This document shows positions 44,660 through 54,110 of a stretch of DNA of 64,000 nucleotides, one piece after another. The notes under the pieces are model-generated. The model did not search any database and was not told the origin of the DNA. It saw only the letters and a list, made by a program, of their open reading frames with translations. Origin of the DNA: Hyphomicrobiales bacterium (GTDB lineage Bacteria; Pseudomonadota; Alphaproteobacteria; Rhizobiales; Xanthobacteraceae); NCBI GenBank assembly GCA_017305715.1, contig JAFKKG010000028.1, positions 62,001 to 126,000 of the forward strand. The letters are read 5' to 3'. Position 1 is the first letter of the stretch, and every line of letters begins with the position of its first letter. The translations under genes and the position numbers were made by a program.

Positions 44660-44765
44660 GGAAGCGGTTTCCAGCGAAGCGGACACCGGTTCGCGTCAAG
44701 AAAACGCGTCAAATCAAGAATCTAGGGCCCCGTTCCGATTCCATCGGAACGGAAAAGGCTCTAGT
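44660..44765. repeat. Dispersed repeat of the 'gcgttttc / ggttctgat' type, copy 2
   Basis: Contains AGCGGTTTCCAGCGAAGCGG, ACACCGGTTCGCGTCAAGAA, AACGCGTCAAATCAAGAATC, and a closing hairpin CCGTTCCGATTCCATCGGAACGG. It is related to 20774-20860 and 48692-48775. The 230 bases between 44568 and 44797 hold this repeat and no gene. Confidence 0.75.
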
Positions 44766-44797
44766 CGCAACAACGACATCCGGGAGTGAATTGGGCC

Positions 44798-46000
44798 ATG
44801 GGACCATTAAAAGGCATCAAGGTCGTCGACATGACGTCCGTGCTGATGGGGCCCTTTGCGACCCAGACGCTCGGCGACTACGGCGCCGACATCATCAAGG
44901 TGGAATCGCATGAAGGCGACGTCACGCGGCAGATCGGGCCGACGCGGCATCCCGGCATGGGGCCGGTGTTCCTCAACACCAACCGCAACAAGCGCAGCAT
45001 CTGCCTCGACCTGAAGAAGCCGGCCGGGCGCGACGCCGTGCTGCGGCTGATCGCAAAGGCCGACGTGTTGGTCTACAATGTGCGCCCGCAGGCGATGGCG
45101 CGGCTGCAACTCGGCTACGACGTCGTCTCTGACATCAACCCGCGCCTGATCTATGCCGGCGTGTTCGGCTTCGGCCAGGACGGCCCCTATGCCGCCAAAC
45201 CCGCCTATGATGATCTGATCCAGGGCGCCACCGCGCTGCCGGCGCTGATGGCGCAGACCGCCGATGGCGTGCCGCGTTATGTTCCCAATGCACTGGTCGA
45301 CCGCATCGTCGGACTGACGGCGGTGGGCGCGATCTGCGCCAGTCTGGTCGATCGCGACCGCACCGGGCGGGGCCAGCGCGTCGACATCCCGATGTTCGAG
45401 ACCATGGCGAGCTTCGTCATGGGCGATCACATGGGCGGTCTCACCTATGAGCCGCCGCTCGACAAGGGCGGCTACGCCCGGCATCTGTCGCCGGACCGGC
45501 GGCCCTACAAGACCTCCGACGGCTACATCTGCGTGATCGTCTACAACGATAAGCAGTGGGCGAATTTCTTCGCCGCCACCGGCCGCGACGATCTTCGTGC
45601 CAATCCCAAATTCGCGACCTTCGCCGGTCGCGCCAGCAATATCGATACCGTCTATGCCGAACTCGCGCGCATCCTCGAAACCAGATCGACGGCCGAATGG
45701 ATCGCCATTCTGGAGAAGGCCGACGTGCCGGTCATGCCGATGCATGATCTGGAAAGCCTGCTCCAGGATCCGCATATCGTCGCGACCGATTTCGCGCCGG
45801 TGACCGATCACCCGACCGAGGGGCGGATCCGCAACATGCGCTCCTCGGCGCGCTGGTCGCAAACGCCGGTGGAGATGACGCGGCTGGCGCCGCGCCTCAG
45901 CGAGCACAGCGCCGAAATTCTCAAAGAAGCAGGTTTCTCCGAGGACGAGATCGCGGCTCTGGTTCGCGATGGCGTCACCAAGGCCGTCTCCAACAATTAA
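44798..46000 (+). CDS. CaiB/BaiF-family CoA-transferase
   Basis: Type III CoA-transferase of 400 residues. MGPLKGIKVVDMTSVLMGPFATQTLGDYGADIIKVE is the family N-terminus, and KPAYDDLIQGATALPALM carries the aspartate that forms the acyl-anhydride. It moves CoA between acids to activate a substrate. GGGAG is 12 bases before ATG 44798; ATG-less upstream extension is rejected. It begins a tight run of four genes (CoA-transferase, acyl-CoA dehydrogenase, thiolase-like, DUF35), suggesting an activation and side-chain-shortening pathway for an unknown carboxylic acid. Confidence 0.92.
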   Translation: MGPLKGIKVVDMTSVLMGPFATQTLGDYGADIIKVESHEGDVTRQIGPTRHPGMGPVFLNTNRNKRSICLDLKKPAGRDAVLRLIAKADVLVYNVRPQAMARLQLGYDVVSDINPRLIYAGVFGFGQDGPYAAKPAYDDLIQGATALPALMAQTADGVPRYVPNALVDRIVGLTAVGAICASLVDRDRTGRGQRVDIPMFETMASFVMGDHMGGLTYEPPLDKGGYARHLSPDRRPYKTSDGYICVIVYNDKQWANFFAATGRDDLRANPKFATFAGRASNIDTVYAELARILETRSTAEWIAILEKADVPVMPMHDLESLLQDPHIVATDFAPVTDHPTEGRIRNMRSSARWSQTPVEMTRLAPRLSEHSAEILKEAGFSEDEIAALVRDGVTKAVSNN

Positions 46001-46011
46001 GGACCGAGACA

Positions 46012-47178
46012 ATGGATTTCGCGCTGTCGGCCAACCAGGAATCGATCCGCGATGCGATCGGCAAAATCTGTTCGCGCTTTGACGACGCCTATTGGCTGAA
46101 GAAGGACAAGGAGGGCGGCTATCCCGCCGACTTCCACCGCGCGCTGGCGGACGCCGGCTGGCTCGGCATCTGCATCCCCGAGGAGTATGGCGGGTCGGGG
46201 CTCGGCATCACCGATGCCGCGATCATGATGCGGACGATTGCGGAGTCCGGGGCCGGCATGTCGGGCGCATCCGCCGTGCACATGAACGTGTTCGGCCTCA
46301 ATCCCGTCGTCGTGTTCGGCACCAGGGAGCAATGCACACGCATGCTGCCGCCGATCATCGACGGTCGCGACAAATCCTGCTTTGCGGTGACCGAACCCAA
46401 TACCGGGCTCAACACCACGCAACTCAAGACGCGGGCGGTGAAGAAGGGCGACAAATACATCGTCAACGGCCAGAAGGTCTGGATTTCGACGGCCCAGGTC
46501 GCCAACAAGATCCTGCTGCTGGCGCGTACCACGCCGCTGGAAGAGGTGAAGACGCCGACCAAGGGCTTGAGCCTGTTCTACACGGATTTCGATAAGCAGC
46601 GCGTCGCCGTGCACGAGATCGAGAAGATGGGCCGCAAGCCCGTCGATTCCAACGAATTGTTCTTCGAGAATTTCGAGATCCCGGTCGAGGACCGCATCGG
46701 CGAGGAAGGCCGCGGTTTTGAATACATCCTGCACGGCATGAATCCGGAGCGGATCCTGATCGCCGCCGAAGCGGTCGGCCTCGGCCAGGTCGCGCTGTCA
46801 CGCGCCTCCGCCTATGCCAAGAGCCGCATCGTGTTCAATCGCCCGATCGGCATGAACCAGGGTATCCAGCACCCGCTGGCGAAAAACTGGATGGAACTTG
46901 AAGCCGCCTGGCTGATGGTGCTCCGGGCCGGCTGGCAATACGATCAGGGCGCGCCGTGCGGCCCGGCCGCCAATGCCGCCAAATATCTCGCGGCCGAAGC
47001 CGGCTTCCATGCCTGCGAGCAGGCGGTCATGACCCATGGCGGCTTCGGCTATGCGAAGGAGTATCATGTCGAGCGTTATCTGCGGGAATCGCTGATCCCG
47101 CGCATCGCACCGATCAGCCCGCAACTCATTCTCAGTTTCATTGGCGAAAAGGTGCTGGGCTTGCCGAAGTCGTATTGA
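46012..47178 (+). CDS. Acyl-CoA dehydrogenase
   Basis: FAD enzyme of 388 residues with the three-part ACAD fold. The N-terminal helical domain runs to about 120 (MDFALSANQESIRDAIGKIC). FAVTEPNTGLNTTQLKTRAVKKGDKYIVNGQKVWIS is the FAD-contacting beta domain. In the C-terminal domain, QAVMTHGGFGYAKEYHVERYLRES near 340-365 holds the usual fold-end motif. Glu residues in that region could be the base, but I cannot assign it surely. It lies 11 bases after the CoA-transferase gene. Confidence 0.92.
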   Translation: MDFALSANQESIRDAIGKICSRFDDAYWLKKDKEGGYPADFHRALADAGWLGICIPEEYGGSGLGITDAAIMMRTIAESGAGMSGASAVHMNVFGLNPVVVFGTREQCTRMLPPIIDGRDKSCFAVTEPNTGLNTTQLKTRAVKKGDKYIVNGQKVWISTAQVANKILLLARTTPLEEVKTPTKGLSLFYTDFDKQRVAVHEIEKMGRKPVDSNELFFENFEIPVEDRIGEEGRGFEYILHGMNPERILIAAEAVGLGQVALSRASAYAKSRIVFNRPIGMNQGIQHPLAKNWMELEAAWLMVLRAGWQYDQGAPCGPAANAAKYLAAEAGFHACEQAVMTHGGFGYAKEYHVERYLRESLIPRIAPISPQLILSFIGEKVLGLPKSY

Positions 47179-47195
47179 CGAGAAATCGTATTGCC

Positions 47196-48332
47196 ATGAG
47201 CTTCATCACCGGTGTTGGACTGACGTCCTACGGCAAACACGAAGGCGCGTCCTCGCTCGACCTGATGAGCAAGGCGGCCGAACTGGCCATTGCCGATGCC
47301 GGGCTGAAGCGTTCGGAGATTGACGGCATCCTCTGTGGTTACTCAACGGTGTCGCCGCACATCATGCTGGCGACCGTGTTTGCCGAGCATTTCGGCATCC
47401 GGCCGTCCTATGCCCACGCTGTGCAGGTCGGCGGCGCCACCGGGCTCGCGATGACCATGCTGGCGCACCACCTGGTCGATGCCGGCATCGTCAAGCATGT
47501 GCTGGTGGTCGGCGGTGAAAACCGGCTTACCGGTCAAAGCCGCGATGCCTCGATCCAGGCGCTGGCGCAGGTCGGGCACCCCGATTACGAGGTGACGCTG
47601 GGGCCGACCATTCCCGCTTACTATGGTCTCGTCGCCTCGCGCTATATGCACGAATACGGCGTGACCCAGGAGGACCTTGCCGAATTCGCGGTGCTGATGC
47701 GCGCCCACGCGCTGACGCACCCCGGCGCCCAGTTCCACGAGGCGATCACGGTCGCCGACGTGATGGCGTCGAAGCCGGTGGCGATGCCGTTAAAGCTGCT
47801 GGATTGCTGCCCGGTGTCTGACGGTGGCGCGGCATTCGTGATCAGCCGCGAGCGGACTGGAACGACCGGCATCCGGGTGCGCAGTGCCGCGCAGGCGCAC
47901 ACCCATCAGCACGTCACGGCAGCGCCGGCCCTGAGCGAACTCGGCGCCGAGATTTCAATCGCCAAGGCAAAGGCTGCATCCGGTCTTGCGGTCTCGGACG
48001 TGCGCTATGCCGCGGTCTACGACAGCTTTACGATCACGCTGGTGATGCTGTTGGAGGACCTTGGCCTGGCCAAACGCGGCGAGGCCGCAGCAAGGGTGCG
48101 GGCAGGGTATTTCGGCCGTGACGGCGAGATGCCGCTCAACACCCATGGCGGATTGCTGAGCTACGGCCATTGCGGCGTCGGCGGCGCGATGGCGCACCTG
48201 GTGGAAACCCATTTGCAGATGACCGGGCGCGCCGGCAACCGTCAGGTCCGCGACGCCTCGATCGCGCTCTTGCATGGCGATGGCGGCGTGTTGTCGTCCC
48301 ATGTCAGCATGTTCCTGGAGCGGGTGCGATGA
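47196..48332 (+). CDS. Thiolase-like protein lacking the nucleophilic cysteine (candidate aldolase)
   Basis: Thiolase-fold protein of 378 residues. At the position of the acyl cysteine the sequence reads HAVQVGGATGLAM, so the nucleophile is replaced by Gly80. The motif that reads HDCFT in true SCP-x thiolases is Y275-D-S-F-T here, and the C-terminal NTHGGLLSYGHCGVGG keeps His325. Such changes, and an adjacent DUF35 protein, are the marks of the Ltp2-type retro-aldolases of steroid side-chain breakdown and of thiolase-like partners of DUF35 in other lineages. Activity as a thiolase is unlikely. The next gene overlaps by four bases. Confidence 0.85.
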   Translation: MSFITGVGLTSYGKHEGASSLDLMSKAAELAIADAGLKRSEIDGILCGYSTVSPHIMLATVFAEHFGIRPSYAHAVQVGGATGLAMTMLAHHLVDAGIVKHVLVVGGENRLTGQSRDASIQALAQVGHPDYEVTLGPTIPAYYGLVASRYMHEYGVTQEDLAEFAVLMRAHALTHPGAQFHEAITVADVMASKPVAMPLKLLDCCPVSDGGAAFVISRERTGTTGIRVRSAAQAHTHQHVTAAPALSELGAEISIAKAKAASGLAVSDVRYAAVYDSFTITLVMLLEDLGLAKRGEAAARVRAGYFGRDGEMPLNTHGGLLSYGHCGVGGAMAHLVETHLQMTGRAGNRQVRDASIALLHGDGGVLSSHVSMFLERVR

Positions 48333-48691
48333 GCGGAAATCTCGCAGACTGGACCAAGGGCGGCGAGGGCATCGTCTATCAATCCTGCAGTGCTTGCGGG
48401 AAGGCGCAATATTTCCACCGGAGTTTTTGCGCGGCCTGCGGCGCACCGGACCCGGTTACGAAATCCGCGAGCGGGGCAGGGACGGTGTATGCGACGTCGC
48501 TGGTCTGCCGCGCGGCGACGCCGGAGACCCGCGCGCATGTTCCCTACAATATCGTGCTGGTCGATACGCCAGAGGGTTTTCGCATGATGGCCCATGGCGA
48601 TAATGATCTTGCCATCGGCGACAACGTCACCGCGCGCTATCAGCAATTCGCCGGCCGGCTGGTTCCATATTTCGCAAAAGCGAAATCATAG
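48329..48691 (+). CDS. DUF35 OB-fold / zinc-ribbon protein
   Basis: Protein of 120 residues. A rubredoxin-like zinc ribbon is formed by Cys20, Cys23, Cys34 and Cys37 (QSCSACGKAQYFHRSFCAACG), followed by an OB-fold domain (GAGTVYATSLVCRAATPETRAHVPYNIVLVDTPEGFRMMAHG). DUF35 proteins act as partner subunits of thiolase-fold enzymes and channel or position the CoA substrate. The ATGA overlap with the cysteine-less thiolase-like gene makes a complex of the two very likely. Confidence 0.9.
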   Translation: MSGNLADWTKGGEGIVYQSCSACGKAQYFHRSFCAACGAPDPVTKSASGAGTVYATSLVCRAATPETRAHVPYNIVLVDTPEGFRMMAHGDNDLAIGDNVTARYQQFAGRLVPYFAKAKS

Positions 48692-48775
48692 CGTTTTCAG
48701 GCAAAGCATCCCTCGGACTTGATCCGGGGTGGATACCGGTTTGCGCCCGGAAAACGCGTCAAAACAGGGAGCAGC
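48692..48775. repeat. Dispersed repeat of the 'gcgttttc' type, copy 3
   Basis: Begins AGCGTTTTCAGGCAAAGCAT and continues with CTTGATCCGGGGTGGATACC, then GGAAAACGCGTCAAAACAGG. It is a variant of the copies at 20774 and 44660 and follows the DUF35 stop directly. Confidence 0.65.
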
Positions 48776-48848
48776 GAGGCAATCCGGACCGACGCGGAAT
48801 GGTTGAGGTCTGGATTGCCCCTAACGCCCTCACTCACATCAGGCAGGT

Positions 48849-48950
48849 TCACCGCCAGTAGAAGATGACGCCGGCGATGACGAGCATTGCCGTCACCGCC
48901 GCCATCTGCGCGAGCGCCTCCGAGGCTGCCCTTTTGGTGGCTTCCTTCAT
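48849..48950 (-). CDS. Small membrane protein, 33 residues
   Basis: A short frame with a strong ribosome binding site (GGGAG six bases before the ATG). It reads MKEATKRAASEALAQMAAVT and then a hydrophobic span (AMLVIAGVIFYWR) to the stop. One membrane segment with a positively charged, amphipathic N-terminal half is a common design for bacterial small membrane proteins. It is below usual annotation length. No homologue can be named from sequence alone. Confidence 0.6.
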   Translation of the reverse strand: MKEATKRAASEALAQMAAVTAMLVIAGVIFYWR

Positions 48951-49039
48951 GGTTTCTCCCTAGACTCGGGCAGGCCTCATCATTGCGCGACAAGCACGCA
49001 AGACGGCCTATGATTTTACTCGGAACACCCCACGACGAG

Positions 49040-49073
49040 TATTCGCTTCGATTGAGTCCCCACTCAGCGAATA
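49040..49073. other. Imperfect stem-loop in the gap before the carboxymuconolactone-family gene
   Basis: TATTCGCT (49040-49047) pairs with AGCGAATA (49066-49073), and inside it GAGT (49054-49057) pairs with ACTC (49062-49065) around CCCC. There is no T run. The 286 bases from 48951 to 49236 hold no gene, only this structure. Confidence 0.45.
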
Positions 49074-49236
49074 TCGACCGTGCCAGGTTCGAACAGCATT
49101 AAGGCGGCATTTTGGCCCGCGCGCAGCCGGATTTTGTGCGCGGCATGACGATTTCCGAACATAGGCGTGGTTGATCCGGAGGAAACCGCAAGGCATGATC
49201 CGGCCATCAAAAATCAGAATAACCGAAGGTTGAGAA

Positions 49237-49764
49237 ATGGCCCGCATCGAATACAGCGATCCCGGTAAGCACAACGAGCGTACCCGCGAAATCCTCGGCA
49301 AGAACCGCAATGCCAATATCTTCCGGATGATGGCGCATTCGCCGAGCCATTTCGAACAATATTGCCGGCTGGGCGGTGCGATCAGGCACAAGGGCGAACT
49401 CGATCCGATCGTGCGCGAACTTGCCATCACCCGCACCGGCATCCTGTGCCAGGCGCCCTACGAAATCGTCGCGCACAAGCGTATCGGCAAGAATGTCGGC
49501 GTCACCGACGAGCAGAACGAGGCGCTGGAGAACTGGCAGGATGCGAAATGCTTCAACGAGGTGCAGCGCGCCGCACTCGCGTTCACGGACGAGATCGTCA
49601 AGCTGCACAAGCCGACGGATGCGACCTTCAACGCCATCAAGTCGAAATTGACGCCGGCCGCGCTGATCGAACTTCAGCTCTCGGTCGGCTTCTACATCAT
49701 GACGTCGAAATTCCTGGAGACGTTCGCGATCGACATGCAGCCGGCGAACGAAGTGATTCCGTAG
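49237..49764 (+). CDS. Carboxymuconolactone decarboxylase family protein
   Basis: Protein of 175 residues of the AhpD/CMD fold. The central motif is ELAITRTGILCQAPYEIVAHKRIG, with Cys71, Glu76 and His80 in the usual order; only one cysteine of the AhpD C-x-x-C pair is present. KLHKPTDATFNAIKSKLTPAALIELQLSVGFYIM is the C-terminal helix pair. Such proteins act as lactone decarboxylases or alkylhydroperoxidase-like enzymes; this one is not specific enough to choose. It is followed after 12 bases by a SnoaL-like gene. Confidence 0.88.
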   Translation: MARIEYSDPGKHNERTREILGKNRNANIFRMMAHSPSHFEQYCRLGGAIRHKGELDPIVRELAITRTGILCQAPYEIVAHKRIGKNVGVTDEQNEALENWQDAKCFNEVQRAALAFTDEIVKLHKPTDATFNAIKSKLTPAALIELQLSVGFYIMTSKFLETFAIDMQPANEVIP

Positions 49765-49776
49765 GTGGGCGAGGGT

Positions 49777-50229
49777 ATGAGCAAAGAGACGCTCGACGCT
49801 TCCGTCGGCGCGGCGATCGCCCGGCTGCATCAGGCGATGGCCGGAGTTGCCAATGGCGATGTGTCCGCGATCAAGGCGCTTTATTCGCACACATCGGAAG
49901 CGACTAGTTTCTACGGCTGGGGCGGCTATGAGAAGGGATGGGAAGCGGTTTCGCGGCGCTGGGACTGGGCCGGCGCGAGGTTCAAGGGCGGAACCGTCCG
50001 TCATGAGAATATCTCCACGGTCGTCACCCCTGCGATGTTCTATGTGACCGACATCGAAACCTTCGAGAATCAACGCGTCGCCGATGTCGAAGGCATCACC
50101 GGCTGGTCCAATCGGGTTACGCATATCTTCTGCCGCGAAGCCGGCGAATGGCGCCTCGTTCACCGCCACGGCAACCGGCTGGAATCGCAGCACGAGCCAT
50201 CCACCAAACTTGGCGAAGTTGGCCGTTGA
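49777..50229 (+). CDS. SnoaL/NTF2-like domain protein
   Basis: Protein of 150 residues with the cone-shaped NTF2-like fold: helix AIARLHQAMAGVANGDVSAIKALYS, then WGGYEKGWEAVSRRWDWAGARF and beta strands ending in RVTHIFCREAGEWRLVHRHGNRL. The family includes SnoaL-like isomerases and many unknowns. ATG 49777 follows GAGGGT; a GTG at 49765 is an alternative. It probably forms one transcript with the carboxymuconolactone-family gene. Confidence 0.82.
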   Translation: MSKETLDASVGAAIARLHQAMAGVANGDVSAIKALYSHTSEATSFYGWGGYEKGWEAVSRRWDWAGARFKGGTVRHENISTVVTPAMFYVTDIETFENQRVADVEGITGWSNRVTHIFCREAGEWRLVHRHGNRLESQHEPSTKLGEVGR

Positions 50230-50267
50230 GCCGACGGCGTGAATGGCTGACGTTGCTTGGCCGCGTC

Positions 50268-51524
50268 CTAAGCCCGCGGCCCGTATCGCCGTAGCGCCTC
50301 CAGCGTCAGGCCTTTGCCGACGGCGCCAAACGTATCGCCTTCGACGAGACGGGCCGACGGCACCGCCTTCTTGATCGCATTGCGGACATGGGCGAGCCGG
50401 ACCGAGCCGCCGGTCAGGAACACGGCGTCGATATCCTTGGCCCCGAGCTCGGCCTGTGCCAGGCAGTTCTTGATGCGGGCGGCGATACGCTCGGCCAGTT
50501 GGCCGGTGTGGCTGACGAGATCGGGGCGGCTGATCGCGGCGTTGAGGCCGGGCATCACCCATTCCAGCGGAATGTCGGCGCGGCGCGTGTCCGATAGTGC
50601 GATCTTGGCTTCCTCGACCTCCATCAATAGCGTGTGGCCGCGCTGCTCCTCGACCACGCGCGCCAGCCGGTCAAGCAGTTCAGGTTCGCTGGCCTCGCGC
50701 CGCACCTGGCGGATGTCGGCCAGCACGCGCGGTTCGTACATGCGGTTGATGCTCGACCAAGTCGCAAGATCATGGAAATAGCTCGAGGGAACGTCGAGCC
50801 CGGCGCGGCTCATGGCGCTGCCGAAGCCGAACAGCGGCATCACCACGCCGAGGCTGAGCTGGCGGTCGAAATCGGTGCCGCCGATCCGCACGCCGTCATT
50901 GGCGAGAATGTCGCTCGAGCGGTTGGCCTTGGCGTGGCGCTCGGGTCCGAGGCGGACGATGGAAAAGTCCGACGTGCCGCCGCCGATATCGGCGATCAGC
51001 GCGACTTCTTCGGTTGCAATCTGGCGCTCATACTCCAGCGCGGCGGCAATCGGCTCGAACTGGAAGGTAACATCATCGAACCCAACCTCGCGCGCGATCT
51101 GACGCAGCGTCTCTTCGGCCTTGCGATCGGCGTCCGGCGCGTTGTCGACGAAATGCACGGGCCGGCCGTGCACGACGTCGCGCAGTTCGAGCCCGGTGGC
51201 CTGCTCCGCCCGCCGCTTCACCGCGCCGAGATAATAGGCGATGACGTCGCGAAAGCCGGTCCGCTGCCGCCCGAGCCGCGTGGTTTCATCGATCAGCGAG
51301 GTGCCGAGCACCGATTTGAGGCTGCGCATCAGGCGGCCGGGCGCGCCATCGACATAGGCGGAAATGGCCTTGCGGCCAATCAGCACAGCGCCATCCACCT
51401 CGTAGAAGATGGCGCTCGGAATCGTGGTGTGGCCGGCTTCCAGTTCCGCCAGGACCGGCGCAAGGCCCTCGATGGTGCCGAGCGTCGTGTTCGAGGTGCC
51501 GAAATCTAGACCGCAAATGGACAT
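50268..51524 (-). CDS. Hsp70-family protein (YegD-like)
   Basis: Protein of 418 residues, shorter than DnaK, with only the ATPase domain. The phosphate 1 loop is MSICGLDFGTSNTTLGTIE, phosphate 2 is VALIDIGGGTSDFSIV-like (IADIGGGTSDFSIVRL), and the adenosine motif is DAVFLTGGSVRLAHVRNAI. There is no peptide-binding domain and no DnaJ or GrpE gene nearby. YegD-type proteins are actin-fold ATPases of unknown role. It is divergent from tex across 226 bases. Confidence 0.9.
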   Translation of the reverse strand: MSICGLDFGTSNTTLGTIEGLAPVLAELEAGHTTIPSAIFYEVDGAVLIGRKAISAYVDGAPGRLMRSLKSVLGTSLIDETTRLGRQRTGFRDVIAYYLGAVKRRAEQATGLELRDVVHGRPVHFVDNAPDADRKAEETLRQIAREVGFDDVTFQFEPIAAALEYERQIATEEVALIADIGGGTSDFSIVRLGPERHAKANRSSDILANDGVRIGGTDFDRQLSLGVVMPLFGFGSAMSRAGLDVPSSYFHDLATWSSINRMYEPRVLADIRQVRREASEPELLDRLARVVEEQRGHTLLMEVEEAKIALSDTRRADIPLEWVMPGLNAAISRPDLVSHTGQLAERIAARIKNCLAQAELGAKDIDAVFLTGGSVRLAHVRNAIKKAVPSARLVEGDTFGAVGKGLTLEALRRYGPRA

Positions 51525-51750
51525 GGACGCTTCCTGAGGGAAGCGACCGTCTACACACTACCGGGCCTTCAATCCACCCTTATATTTGCCCTGCAAAAGC
51601 TGGCCAAATCGGGCGATTCCGGCGGTCCAGTCACGCTGAATCCACAGATCAATTTCTTTCCCCTGTCGGGTTGATGAATCGATCCGTGGTAGTCCATAAG
51701 CGGCGTCCCGCGGCCATCATCCCGCCGCGGCAAGTTCGGAAAGAGGTTGC
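51525..51750. other. Divergent intergenic region, Hsp70-like / tex
   Basis: 226 bases holding the promoters of both genes. No clear operator, hairpin or small gene is visible. Confidence 0.5.
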
Positions 51751-54093
51751 GTGGCAAACATCAATCGACAGATCGCAGAAGAGCTTGGCGTTCGCGAGCA
51801 GCAGATCGAGGCGACGGTCACCTTGCTCGACGGCGGCGCGACCGTGCCGTTCGTGGCGCGCTACCGCAAGGAAATCACCGGCGGCCTCGACGACGCGCAG
51901 TTGCGTACGCTGGAAGAGCGCCTGACCTATTTGCGCGAGCTCGAAGAGCGGCGCGTCGCGATTCTCAATTCGGTCCGCGAGCAGGGCAAGCTCGATGCGA
52001 CGCTGGAAGCGGCGATCATGGCCGCCGACAGCAAGGGACGCCTGGAAGATATCTACCTGCCGTTCAAGCCAAAGCGCCGCACCAAGGCGGAGATCGCCAA
52101 GGAAGCCGGCTTGGAACCTCTCGCCGAGCTGTTGCTGACGCAGCCGCAAAACGATCCGCAGGTGGTGGCGGCGGGTTACGTCGATGCCGAAAAGCAGGTG
52201 GCTGATGTCGCTGCGGCGCTCGAAGGCGCGCGCGCCATCCTGGTCGAGCGGTTCGCGGAGGATGCCGACCTGATCGGGAAGCTGCGCGAAGAAATGTGGT
52301 CGAACGGGGTGATGGTTTCCACCGTTCGCAAGGGCAAGAAGACCGAAGGCGAGAAATTTTCAGACTATTTCGATTACAACGGCGCGCTGCACAAGCTGCC
52401 GTCGCATCGCATCCTCGCGCTGTTCCGCGGCGAAAAGGAAGAGATCCTCGAACTGCAGATTCTCCCCGACGCGCAGGTTCCGGTCGCCAACGTGCCGAGC
52501 AGGTATGAATTGAAGATCATGCAGCGCTTTGCCATTTCCGATCAGGGGCGTCCCGGCGACCGATGGCTGGTCGAGACCGCGAAATGGGCGTGGCGCACCA
52601 AGATCCAAGTGCACCTCAATATCGACCTGCGCATGCGGCTGTGGACATCAGCCGAAACCGAGGGCGTGCGCGTGTTCGCCTCGAATTTGCGCGACCTGCT
52701 GCTGGCCGCGCCGGCCGGCGCCCGCGTCACGATGGGGCTCGATCCCGGCTATCGCTCCGGCGTCAAGGTCGCCATCGTTGACGCCACCGGCAAGGTGGTT
52801 GCGACCACGGCGGTCTATCCGCACGAGCCGCAGCGGCAGTGGGACGCGACGCTCGCGACACTCGGCAAGCTCGCGGTCGCGCACCGCGTCGATCTGATCG
52901 CGATCGGCAACGGCACGGCGTCGCGCGAGACCGACAAGCTTGCGACCGAACTGGTCAAGCTGCTGCCGGATCTGAAGATGTCGAAGATCGTGGTGTCGGA
53001 AGCGGGCGCATCGGTCTATTCGGCCTCGGCCTTTGCGTCGGAAGAGTTGCCGGAGCTCGATGTCACCCTGCGTGGCGCGGTGTCGATCGCGCGGCGGCTG
53101 CAGGACCCGCTGGCGGAACTGGTGAAGATCGATCCCAAGGCGATCGGCGTCGGGCAATACCAGCATGACCTCGGGGAATCCAAGCTGGCGCGCTCGCTGG
53201 ATGCCGTGGTCGAGGACTGCGTGAACGCGGTCGGCGTCGATGCGAATACAGCGTCCGCGCCGCTGCTGGCGCGGGTGTCGGGCATCGGCGCGGGCCTGGC
53301 GCAAAGCATCGTGCAGCACCGCGACGCCAATGGCCCGTTCAGGTCGCGCAAGGCGCTCAAGGAAGTGCCGCGGCTCGGCCCGAAGGCGTTCGAGCAATGC
53401 GCCGGCTTCCTGCGTATCCAGGGCGGCGAGGATCCGCTCGACGCTTCCGGCGTGCATCCGGAAGCCTATCCGGTGGTGCGCAAGATTCTGACTGCGACCA
53501 AAAGCGACATCAAGGCGCTGATCGGAAATGCCGAGATCATCCGCCAGTTGAAGCCGCAGAGCTTTGTCGACGATACCTTCGGTTTGCCCACGGTGACGGA
53601 CATCCTGCGCGAACTGGAAAAGCCGGGCCGCGATCCGCGGCCGGCGTTCAAGGCTGCGGTGTTTAAGGAGGGCGTCGAGGAGATCAAGGATCTCAAGCGC
53701 GGCATGATCCTCGAGGGCACGGTGACCAACGTCGCTGCATTTGGCGCCTTCGTCGATATCGGCGTCCATCAGGACGGACTGGTCCACATCTCGGCGATGT
53801 CGAAAACCTTCATCAAGGATCCGCGCGAGGTGGTGAAGCCCGGTGACATCGTCAAGGTCAAGGTGCTGGAGATCGAGGTCGCCCGCAAGCGCATCGCGCT
53901 GACGCTGCGGCTCGACGACGAGATTGGCACCAAGGGTGCCAAACCGGCCGCGGCCGATCAGCGGCGCGAATTGTCCAGGGCATCGATGACGTCATCCGCC
54001 CCGCGCAAGCCGCAGGAGGGCGCAGGCGGTGGCGCGCTCGCCGAAGCCATGCGGCGGGCCGCGGAGAAAAACGGGCGGGGCAAGACGGGATAA
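51751..54093 (+). CDS. tex: Tex-family RNA-binding transcription accessory protein
   Basis: Protein of 780 residues with the standard Tex layout. The N-terminal helical domain begins [46 protein letters not shown]. The YqgF-like domain starts at about 328 ([17 protein letters not shown]). Helix-hairpin-helix motifs lie at about 500-560 ([20 protein letters not shown]), and an S1 RNA-binding domain at about 650-720 ([31 protein letters not shown]). GTG start after AAAGAGG. It is a conserved cytoplasmic protein tied to transcription and ribosome function. Confidence 0.95.
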   Translation: MANINRQIAEELGVREQQIEATVTLLDGGATVPFVARYRKEITGGLDDAQLRTLEERLTYLRELEERRVAILNSVREQGKLDATLEAAIMAADSKGRLEDIYLPFKPKRRTKAEIAKEAGLEPLAELLLTQPQNDPQVVAAGYVDAEKQVADVAAALEGARAILVERFAEDADLIGKLREEMWSNGVMVSTVRKGKKTEGEKFSDYFDYNGALHKLPSHRILALFRGEKEEILELQILPDAQVPVANVPSRYELKIMQRFAISDQGRPGDRWLVETAKWAWRTKIQVHLNIDLRMRLWTSAETEGVRVFASNLRDLLLAAPAGARVTMGLDPGYRSGVKVAIVDATGKVVATTAVYPHEPQRQWDATLATLGKLAVAHRVDLIAIGNGTASRETDKLATELVKLLPDLKMSKIVVSEAGASVYSASAFASEELPELDVTLRGAVSIARRLQDPLAELVKIDPKAIGVGQYQHDLGESKLARSLDAVVEDCVNAVGVDANTASAPLLARVSGIGAGLAQSIVQHRDANGPFRSRKALKEVPRLGPKAFEQCAGFLRIQGGEDPLDASGVHPEAYPVVRKILTATKSDIKALIGNAEIIRQLKPQSFVDDTFGLPTVTDILRELEKPGRDPRPAFKAAVFKEGVEEIKDLKRGMILEGTVTNVAAFGAFVDIGVHQDGLVHISAMSKTFIKDPREVVKPGDIVKVKVLEIEVARKRIALTLRLDDEIGTKGAKPAAADQRRELSRASMTSSAPRKPQEGAGGGALAEAMRRAAEKNGRGKTG

Positions 54094-54110
54094 CTTTTTG
54101 TCGGCCGCTG

